The notes beneath the pieces were generated by a model. That model ran no database searches. It was given only the letters and a program-made list of their open reading frames with translations, and was not told where the DNA came from. The position numbers were made by a program, and so were the translations under genes. From contig CANFVI010000115.1 of NCBI GenBank assembly GCA_947450405.1, positions 1 to 5,421 on the forward strand: a DNA stretch of 5,421 nt, given 5' to 3'. Each line of letters opens with the position of its first letter. Position 1 is the stretch's first letter. Positions 1 through 5,421 of the stretch are shown here, piece by piece. The DNA comes from Flavobacteriales bacterium (GTDB lineage: Bacteria > Bacteroidota > Bacteroidia > NS11-12g > UBA955).

Positions 1-6
1 AAACAT

Positions 7-969
7 ATGAAAGACATAATTCTTTATCTTATTCCCGCTCTTGGAGTTGTCAGCTTGATAGTTATGGCAATTAAAAGTGCATGGGTTAGCAAACAAGACG
101 CTGGCGATGAAAACATGCAACGCTTAGCTGACTACATTGCCAAAGGTGCAATGGCGTTCTTAAAAGCAGAATGGAAAGTACTTAGTGTATTTGTTCTTTT
201 CGCATCGGTTTTATTGGCTTATTCTGGAACAATCCATGAAGTAAACGGTAAAGCGATTCATTCAAGTTGGATTATTGCAATTGCCTTTGTAATTGGTGCT
301 GTATTCTCAGCAACCGCAGGTTACATTGGTATGAGAGTTGCAACCAAAGCAAATGTAAGAACTACACAAGCGGCTAGAACAAGTTTAAAACAAGCATTAA
401 AAGTTTCTTTTACAGGTGGTACTGTAATGGGATTGGGTGTTGCTGGTTTGGCTGTTTTAGGTCTTGGCGGTTTGTTTATAGCATTCTTATCAATATTCGG
501 TAACTTAGGTGAAGATACCGTTAAAACATCAATTGAAGTTTTAACAGGATTTTCTTTAGGTGCAGAATCAATCGCTTTGTTTGCCCGTGTTGGTGGAGGT
601 ATCTATACCAAAGCTGCTGACGTTGGAGCTGACTTAGTAGGTAAGGTTGAAGCTGGTATCCCTGAAGATGATGTTCGTAACCCTGCAACGATTGCCGATA
701 ACGTTGGTGACAACGTAGGTGATGTAGCTGGTATGGGTGCCGATTTATTCGGATCTTATGTTGCTACAATTTTGGCAACAATGGTATTGGGACAAGAAAT
801 TGTTTCAGTAGATAATTTTGGTGGAATGTCTCCTATCCTATTGCCAATGGTAATTTGTGGTTTGGGTATCCTATTTTCTATTGTAGGAACTTGGTTTGTT
901 ACAATTAAAGATGATAAATCAAATGTTCAAAATGCATTAAATTTAGGTAACTGGTCATCCATATTTTGA
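7..969 (+). CDS. hppA: Membrane-bound pyrophosphatase ion pump, N-terminal part (frameshifted)
   Basis: This is the first 320 codons of a membrane-integral pyrophosphatase, which couples cytosolic PPi hydrolysis to ion export across the inner membrane. About seven membrane segments are visible, near residues 3-25, 55-73, 86-108, 132-164, 175-198, 233-262 and 274-299. The family active-site signature is intact: GGGIYTKAADVGADLVGKVE at 196-215, EDD at 220-222, and DNVGDNVGD at 231-239, whose lysine and aspartates bind Mg-PPi. Segment 5 carries E187 in GAES. Segment 6 reads DLFGSYVA, so it has G249 where Na+ pumps have Glu and A253 where plant-type H+ pumps have Glu. By family knowledge this points to the Flavobacterium-type H+ pump. 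The frame ends at TGA after NWSSIF, in the cytosolic loop before segment 8, and the rest of the protein continues in another frame at 966. The ATG at 7 gives a normal family N-terminus. The promoter is outside the window. Confidence 0.93.
   Translation: MKDIILYLIPALGVVSLIVMAIKSAWVSKQDAGDENMQRLADYIAKGAMAFLKAEWKVLSVFVLFASVLLAYSGTIHEVNGKAIHSSWIIAIAFVIGAVFSATAGYIGMRVATKANVRTTQAARTSLKQALKVSFTGGTVMGLGVAGLAVLGLGGLFIAFLSIFGNLGEDTVKTSIEVLTGFSLGAESIALFARVGGGIYTKAADVGADLVGKVEAGIPEDDVRNPATIADNVGDNVGDVAGMGADLFGSYVATILATMVLGQEIVSVDNFGGMSPILLPMVICGLGILFSIVGTWFVTIKDDKSNVQNALNLGNWSSIF
957..969 (+). other. Frameshift site inside hppA
   Basis: Family-like protein reads NWSSI in the first frame up to 963, then LTVIASYF in the second frame from 966. 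The four-T run at 964-967 is the likely site: one extra T would give ATA TTT TTG ACA (I-F-L-T) and restore a continuous protein. The second frame is closed by TAA at 948-950, which bounds the event between about 951 and 967. There is no X-XXY-YYZ slippery heptamer in the right register, so programmed -1 frameshifting looks unlikely. A homopolymer sequencing error or a real one-base deletion fits better. Confidence 0.85.
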
Positions 970-2462
970 CAGTGATTGCTTCTTATTTTATTGTAAATTG
1001 GATGTTGCCTGAAACCTTATCTATTCGTGGATATGAATTCTCTAAATTAAATGTATTTTTTGCAATTGCAGTAGGAACAGTAGTTGGTGCAATCATGAGT
1101 ATTGTAACTGAGTATTATACTGCAATGGGTAAAGCTCCTGTAAATTCAATCATTCAACAATCATCTACTGGTCACGCTACAAACATTATTGCAGGTTTAT
1201 CAGTTGGTATGAAATCTACAGTAATTCCAATTTTGACATTGGCTGGTGGTATCATGGCTTCTTATTATTTCGCAGGTTTATATGGTGTTGCAATTGCAGC
1301 AGCAGGTATGATGGCTACAACTGCAATGCAGTTGGCAATTGACGCTTTTGGTCCTATTGCAGATAATGCTGGTGGTATTGCTGAAATGAGTCAATTACCT
1401 CCTGAAGTTCGTGAACGTACTGATAATTTAGATGCTGTTGGAAATACAACTGCTGCAACTGGTAAAGGATTTGCTATTGCTTCTGCTGCATTAACTTCTT
1501 TGGCATTATTTGCTGCATTCGTTGGAATTGCAGGTATTGATCAAATTGATATTTACAAAGCTCCAGTTTTGGCTGGATTATTTGTAGGTGGAATGATTCC
1601 ATTTATTTTCTCTGCGTTGTGTATCCAAGCAGTTGGTAAAGCGGCAATGGATATGGTGAACGAAGTTCGTCGCCAATTCCGTGAAATTCCAGGAATCATG
1701 GAATACACAGCTCAACCAGAATATGAAAAGTGTGTAGCTATTTCTACCAAAGCTTCTATCCGTGAAATGATGTTGCCAGGTGCAATTGCTTTAATTACTC
1801 CTGTAATTGTTGGTTTCATTTTCGGCCCTGAAGTATTGGGTGGTGTATTGGCAGGTGTAACTGTTTCAGGTGTATTGATGGGGATTTTCCAATCAAATGC
1901 AGGTGGAGCATGGGACAATGCTAAAAAATCATTTGAAAAAGGTGTTGACATTAACGGTGAAACTTTCTATAAAAAATCTGAACCACATAAAGCTTCTGTA
2001 ACTGGTGATACTGTTGGTGATCCATTTAAAGATACTTCTGGTCCTTCAATGAATATCTTAATCAAATTAATGTCTATCGTTTCTTTGGTTATTGCTCCTT
2101 TTATTGCAGGTAAAACTTTTGGTGAACCAACTGCGAAACAAGGTCAATGTACTGAAATGTCTGCTGATCATTGCAAAGAAATGGGCAAATGTGATATGAG
2201 CAAATGTGCAACTATGACAAAAGACCAATGTGCTGAAATGTGCGATAGTATGGGTTGTGATTCAACTGAAAAAGCAATTTGCATGGCTCACTATGGTGCT
2301 GATGGTAAATTCATGACTGGTGCTTGCACTAGAGATGAGAAAGACTGTTGCCAAGGTAAAGCTAAAAAACATGAAGGTTGTTCAGGTGAACCAGCTTGTG
2401 AAGAAGACAACGACAAACCTTGTTCAAAAGGTGATGCTTGTTGCAAAAACAAAAAGAAATAA
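966..2462 (+). CDS. hppA: Membrane-bound pyrophosphatase ion pump, C-terminal part with Cys-rich tail (frameshifted)
   Basis: This frame continues the pump from segment 8. Joining it to the upstream frame by one added base gives a protein of about 818 residues. Residues 1-385 are standard family sequence: DNAGGIAEM at 133-141, NAGGAWDNAKK at 311-321, and GDTVGDPFKDTSGP at 347-360, which supply the remaining Mg-PPi ligands. GNTTAATGKG (159-168) has A163 and G166, the pair typical of K+-dependent enzymes; K+-independent ones have Lys and Thr there. Residues 395-498 form a hydrophilic tail with 16 Cys, 8 Met and 3 His, beyond the last membrane segment and beyond the usual family end. The nominal start is a TTG that overlaps the upstream TGA (TTGA). 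I regard it as a by-product of the frameshift, because a stop at 948-950 limits how far upstream this frame could reach. The body is otherwise uninterrupted, so the lesion is recent or a sequencing error. A terminator follows 20 bases after the stop. Confidence 0.93.
   Translation: MTVIASYFIVNWMLPETLSIRGYEFSKLNVFFAIAVGTVVGAIMSIVTEYYTAMGKAPVNSIIQQSSTGHATNIIAGLSVGMKSTVIPILTLAGGIMASYYFAGLYGVAIAAAGMMATTAMQLAIDAFGPIADNAGGIAEMSQLPPEVRERTDNLDAVGNTTAATGKGFAIASAALTSLALFAAFVGIAGIDQIDIYKAPVLAGLFVGGMIPFIFSALCIQAVGKAAMDMVNEVRRQFREIPGIMEYTAQPEYEKCVAISTKASIREMMLPGAIALITPVIVGFIFGPEVLGGVLAGVTVSGVLMGIFQSNAGGAWDNAKKSFEKGVDINGETFYKKSEPHKASVTGDTVGDPFKDTSGPSMNILIKLMSIVSLVIAPFIAGKTFGEPTAKQGQCTEMSADHCKEMGKCDMSKCATMTKDQCAEMCDSMGCDSTEKAICMAHYGADGKFMTGACTRDEKDCCQGKAKKHEGCSGEPACEEDNDKPCSKGDACCKNKKK
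2148..2459 (+). other. Region encoding Cys/Met-rich C-terminal tail of the pump
   Basis: This stretch encodes 104 residues with cysteines at positions 395, 403, 409, 414, 422, 426, 431, 439, 454, 461, 462, 472, 478, 486, 492 and 493 of the downstream frame. Two related modules are visible, DHCKEMGKC and DQCAEMCDSMGC, followed by a less regular Lys/Glu/Asp-rich part with two CC pairs (DCCQ and ACCK). The composition suggests binding of a soft metal such as Cu, Zn or Cd, or redox sensitivity. That is inference from composition only. Family topology places the C-terminus on the non-cytosolic side, so the tail should lie in the periplasm. Confidence 0.75.
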
Positions 2463-2482
2463 TTGAATAAATTTCCATATTT

Positions 2483-2514
2483 AAAGAGGCTGCAATTTGC
2501 AGCCTCTTTTTTTT
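2483..2514 (+). terminator. Rho-independent terminator of hppA
   Basis: A perfect 12-bp stem, AAAGAGGCTGCA (2483-2494) and TGCAGCCTCTTT (2498-2509), closes a three-base ATT loop. It runs into an eight-T tract ending at 2514. It sits 20 bases after the pump stop codon and just upstream of the next promoter. Confidence 0.93.
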
Positions 2515-2538
2515 GATACCTTAACCATCTTATCTTTG
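2512..2538 (+). promoter_or_regulatory. Bacteroidota-type promoter for the 2543 gene
   Basis: TATCTTTG at 2531-2538 matches the Bacteroidota -7 consensus TAnnTTTG exactly. TTTG at 2512-2515 could serve as the -33 element, but the 15-base gap is shorter than usual and it overlaps the T tract of the preceding terminator. The -7 box is the firmer half of the call. Transcription should start within a base or two of the ATG at 2543. Confidence 0.55.
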
Positions 2539-2542
2539 TTTT

Positions 2543-3250
2543 ATGAAAATTATTAACCTTGCTACGCTCCTATTTATTTTAATGACTTGTGCAAGTGTAA
2601 ATCTGAAAGCTCAAAATGATACGCTTTATAAACAAAGAGATACGCTTAAATTCAATACTGAAAATGTCATCAAAACAACCATAGAAATTGCTTATAAAAT
2701 AAAACAAATAAAAGGTTTGTGCGAAGCAATTAAAATTGACCATCAATCCTTATTTGAAATAAAAGGAAACTACTTCAATATGGGTTATACCAAACAAGGA
2801 TTTAATTCATTTGAAATTGGTATTTCTAAAGGTAAAAGAGATTTGTTTTCAATCACTAGATTTCAGGAGATTCATGTAAATGCTTTGTTTTTAAGAAATG
2901 GATATGAAAAACTGAATGGCATATCAGTTGGAATATCAAAATCAGCCGCGCTTTTCAATAAAGCAATAGAATTTCAATATGTTACCAATTTCAGTAATCA
3001 ACGAAGTTTGATTTTACGACCCGAATTTGGAATTACATTTTTTGGATCACTCACTGTGAATTACGGTTATAATATAATGACAAGCAAAATACCCGGATTT
3101 ACACCAAATGTTCTTCATATCAGATATACCAAGCAGAATTTCAAAAAGAAAATTAAAGAAAAGTTGTTTCAAATAAAAACAACCCTTGAGCATGATAAAG
3201 AACGACTTAAGCAATTGGGAATCAATATCCCTCAAATTCAATTGAACTAA
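2543..3250 (+). CDS. Secreted protein of unknown function, possibly outer-membrane associated
   Basis: I do not recognise this 235-residue protein. It begins with a clear signal peptide: a short basic start, a hydrophobic core at about residues 4-19, and a likely signal peptidase I cut after KAQ (22-24), leaving NDTLYK. A cysteine at 16 lies in LMTC, a poor lipobox, so a lipoprotein is less likely. The middle, about 70-196, is rich in short alternating hydrophobic/polar stretches with aromatic residues, such as SLTVNYGYNI (169-178) and LHIRYTKQNF (191-200). This would suit beta strands of a small barrel or a periplasmic beta domain. The last 40 residues are a basic, helical-looking segment (KKKIKEKLFQ, then LEHDKERLKQL). 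The ATG at 2543 is chosen because it supplies the whole signal peptide. There is no Shine-Dalgarno sequence, and the gene appears to form its own transcription unit between two terminators. Confidence 0.85.
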   Translation: MKIINLATLLFILMTCASVNLKAQNDTLYKQRDTLKFNTENVIKTTIEIAYKIKQIKGLCEAIKIDHQSLFEIKGNYFNMGYTKQGFNSFEIGISKGKRDLFSITRFQEIHVNALFLRNGYEKLNGISVGISKSAALFNKAIEFQYVTNFSNQRSLILRPEFGITFFGSLTVNYGYNIMTSKIPGFTPNVLHIRYTKQNFKKKIKEKLFQIKTTLEHDKERLKQLGINIPQIQLN

Positions 3251-3278
3251 AAAAAGGCTCTATTTCTAGAGCCTTTTT
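3251..3278. terminator. Bidirectional terminator between convergent genes
   Basis: A perfect 12-bp stem, AAAAAGGCTCTA (3251-3262) and TAGAGCCTTTTT (3267-3278), has a TTTC loop. The A-rich left arm and T-rich right arm give a U tract on either strand, so it can end both the gene stopping at 3250 and the minus-strand gene stopping at 3307. The stem begins immediately after the TAA at 3248-3250. Confidence 0.9.
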
Positions 3279-3306
3279 CGTTTTTTGAGAACGTAATATT
3301 ATTGAA

Positions 3307-5421
3307 TTACCACATTAACGGCATTTCACTACCATTAGTTTGTGCGTTTTTGAATTCTAAGTATTTGTTTTTTAGTAATTCCATTTTTTCATTGTTGCGA
3401 ATAATATGCTTTTCTACATCTGCAAATACTTGAGAATGTGTTTCAGTTGGAGCATTCAACGCATCCATGCTTGAAAAATAGGCATTCCAGAATTTAGACG
3501 CAATTCCTTCTTCAGTTTCGAATTCTTTTGCTGCTAACACTGAATTTCCATTATAATCTAAGTTCAATGTATTCAATTCTTTCTGAAATGTTTCATAAAA
3601 TTCATATTGACCACCTGAATTACTATAATGCACAATATTTTGTTGAATGGCGTTGAAGCCACTTTTTAGCAAAGCCAATTTGTTTTCTGACTTTTCTAAC
3701 ATGGTTCTTACATGACCCATTTTTGCAATTTTTTCATTTCTATTCTGATCAAAAGGAATGGTTGGTTCATACAAATATTCAACCACTTGTCCTACTGGCG
3801 TGCTAATAGCGCTGTACTTCCCATTGTTAAATTCTTCAATCACCAAAGTATAAGTTCCTGGTGTAACATATGGACCCCATGAAGTTTCAATTTTATCGTC
3901 AGTTTTTAAAATTACCGGCTGAATTGAATATTTCATATTCCATTCTGTTTTACTCCAACCTTTTGAAGCTGGAATTGACCAACGGGCAACCAAAGTGTTT
4001 TGTAAATTCTTTACTTGTGATTTGTCATTGCCGTTGTTATAAACCGAAACAAACAATTTGGGCATTACTTCTTGTGCTTCCGCGAGAATTGAATCTTTTG
4101 AAGGATAGATCAATGCGTTTGTATTTTTTGAATTCTCAGACTCTTTCTTTTCACGTCTTGATTTTATTGAAGGATATTCTTTGTTTATGTAATAATACAA
4201 AACAGCTTTTTCGGTTGGATTTGGCGCCATGAATCGAGAGGCACCTTTATAGCCATTTCCCGATCCACCCAAAGGAGAAGAAGGAATAAACAACTTAGCT
4301 GTAGTTGGTAACAATATTTTTGTTTGATTATTGACTTCAAAATTGTTTTTGAATTGGTGAATTCTGTCGTAGTCGTCACAAACTGCGAATCCTCTTCCGA
4401 ACGTGGCTACTACCAAATCATTTGCAGTTCTTTGGTGCACCATATCTTTAATTGGGGTTGGTGGCAAACCTCCTGTCCATTGAATAAAAGTACTTCCACC
4501 ATTAATTGAAATAAACAATCCGAATTCTGTACCAACCAATACAATATCAGAATCAAGCTCATCTTCCATTACACATTTCACAGGTCCGTTTTCTGGCAAA
4601 CCAGAAGTGATTTTCTCCCAGCTTTTTCCATTGTCGGTTGATTTGTAAACATACGGTTGGAAATCACCAAAACGGTGATGATCCAATACAGCATAAACGG
4701 TATTTGTGTTTTTACCCGCTTGAATCATACTTACAAAAGGATAACCTGCGCCGTTTTTTGCAGCAACAGGACCATTTGGAAATACTTCACTCATTTTGGT
4801 CCAGGTTTCCCCATCATTCATTGTTACATAGGTCAATCCATCATCGGTACAAGCAAAAAGTTGTCCCTTTTGTCCCTCAGACAAACCGGTGATATTTCCA
4901 TATATACTGGTACTTTGATTTTTAACTACCGCATCTAATCCCCAAACTTTTCCCATAACTGGCAAGGTATTTCTATCAATTCCACGAGATAAATCTCCAG
5001 AAATCAGTTTCCAAGAACTTCCCATATTTTCAGATGTAAATACTTTGTTTGCCGCAAAATAAAGTTTGTTATGATTGTATCTACTGATTAGCAAAGGCGC
5101 ATCCCAGTTCCATTTCAAGGCACCACTTCCTATTGGACTTGTAGGTTTAATATCCATAGACTCTCCCGTTTTTTTATCGAATCGAATAAGTCCACCGTAT
5201 TGCCATTGGCTATACACAATATTCGGATTGGTAGGGTCAATTTGCGATTTAAAGCCATCACCACCCACAGTAACAAACCATTCTGGGTTTCCTATGCCAT
5301 TTGCTGAATTTGTTCTACTTGGACCACCTAGAGAGTTATTATCTTGGGTTCCACCGTAAATATTATAAAAAGGAGTTGCATAATCTACTGAAACCCTGTA
5401 AAACTGTGTGATACTCAAATT
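3307..5421 (-). CDS. BNR/VPS10-like beta-propeller protein, C-terminal 704 codons (N-terminus off window)
   Basis: The frame is open to the right edge, so the true start lies beyond it; the TTG at 5418 is not a credible start. Numbering from that codon, residues 5-350 are propeller blades with Asp-box (BNR) motifs: SENMGSSW (129-136), TMNDGETW (199-206), STDNGKSW (260-267) and the weaker SINGGSTF (304-311). The propeller ends with DLVVATFGRGFAVCDD (334-349), close to the VATHGRGFWxLDD signature of bacterial proteins annotated as VPS10-domain, sortilin-like or 'glycosyl hydrolase' BNR proteins. A beta-sandwich-like part follows at about 400-550, with GPYVTPGTYTLVIEEF at 515-530, and then a helical C-terminus at about 560-695. 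It ends in MPLMW with no obvious type IX secretion sorting domain. These proteins are usually around 1000 residues and exported. Their substrate is generally unknown, and Asp boxes alone do not show hydrolase activity. Fold assignment is secure; function is not. Confidence 0.88.
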   Translation of the reverse strand, partial: NLSITQFYRVSVDYATPFYNIYGGTQDNNSLGGPSRTNSANGIGNPEWFVTVGGDGFKSQIDPTNPNIVYSQWQYGGLIRFDKKTGESMDIKPTSPIGSGALKWNWDAPLLISRYNHNKLYFAANKVFTSENMGSSWKLISGDLSRGIDRNTLPVMGKVWGLDAVVKNQSTSIYGNITGLSEGQKGQLFACTDDGLTYVTMNDGETWTKMSEVFPNGPVAAKNGAGYPFVSMIQAGKNTNTVYAVLDHHRFGDFQPYVYKSTDNGKSWEKITSGLPENGPVKCVMEDELDSDIVLVGTEFGLFISINGGSTFIQWTGGLPPTPIKDMVHQRTANDLVVATFGRGFAVCDDYDRIHQFKNNFEVNNQTKILLPTTAKLFIPSSPLGGSGNGYKGASRFMAPNPTEKAVLYYYINKEYPSIKSRREKKESENSKNTNALIYPSKDSILAEAQEVMPKLFVSVYNNGNDKSQVKNLQNTLVARWSIPASKGWSKTEWNMKYSIQPVILKTDDKIETSWGPYVTPGTYTLVIEEFNNGKYSAISTPVGQVVEYLYEPTIPFDQNRNEKIAKMGHVRTMLEKSENKLALLKSGFNAIQQNIVHYSNSGGQYEFYETFQKELNTLNLDYNGNSVLAAKEFETEEGIASKFWNAYFSSMDALNAPTETHSQVFADVEKHIIRNNEKMELLKNKYLEFKNAQTNGSEMPLMW

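Noticed and set aside
960..969. Programmed frameshift signal
   Set aside because: No proper slippery heptamer in register was seen, and slippage of TTT back onto ATT pairs poorly. The shift needed is also not the +1 shift known at release-factor stops.
1712..1951. Minus-strand open frame of 79 codons inside the pump gene
   Set aside because: It lies wholly antisense to strongly conserved pyrophosphatase sequence and has no recognisable protein features.
2618..2648. Repeat of GATACGCTT 21 bases apart (DTL...DTL) at the start of the mature secreted protein
   Set aside because: Nine bases in register with codons is too short to call a functional repeat; probably chance or a tiny local duplication.
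3047..3241. Minus-strand open frame of 64 codons
   Set aside because: It is antisense to the secreted protein gene, with no promoter or family signal.
3870..5359. Several plus-strand and one minus-strand open frames of 61-120 codons
   Set aside because: They all overlap the BNR-protein gene in other frames, and their translations look like shadow sequence, rich in Cys, His, Leu and Ser without domains.
5416..5418. TTG as the start of the BNR-protein gene
   Set aside because: The frame stays open to the window edge, the sequence starts in the middle of a propeller blade, and there is no signal peptide.

Overview
The window looks like ordinary chromosome from a low-GC member of the Bacteroidota, most likely Flavobacteriia or a close relative. 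Four things point there: a TAnnTTTG promoter element, no Shine-Dalgarno sequences, a signal peptide ending in KAQ, and a membrane pyrophosphatase with the residue signature of the Flavobacterium-type proton pump. No phage, transposon, CRISPR, rRNA or tRNA signal was seen.

Layout. (1) Positions 7-2462, plus strand: a membrane-integral, pyrophosphate-energised ion pump (hppA). It is broken into two overlapping reading frames by a one-base frameshift near 961-969. The first frame carries about seven membrane segments and the first half of the active site. The second carries the rest of the pump and then an unusual tail of about 104 residues with 16 cysteines. A strong hairpin terminator follows at 2483-2514. 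(2) Positions 2543-3250, plus strand: a secreted protein of unknown function with strand-rich sequence. It has its own promoter, which lies so close to the ATG that the mRNA is probably leaderless. (3) A hairpin at 3251-3278 that can act as a terminator in both directions. (4) Positions 3307-5421, minus strand: the C-terminal 704 codons of a large BNR/VPS10-like beta-propeller protein whose N-terminus lies beyond the right edge.

The three genes appear to be separate transcription units. The first two are tandem and the third converges on them. Nothing in the sequence links them functionally. The main points of interest are all in the pump: the frameshift, the gate glutamate moved from membrane segment 6 to segment 5, and the cysteine/methionine-rich tail, which by the known topology of this family should lie in the periplasm. 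I found no convincing new multi-gene system.
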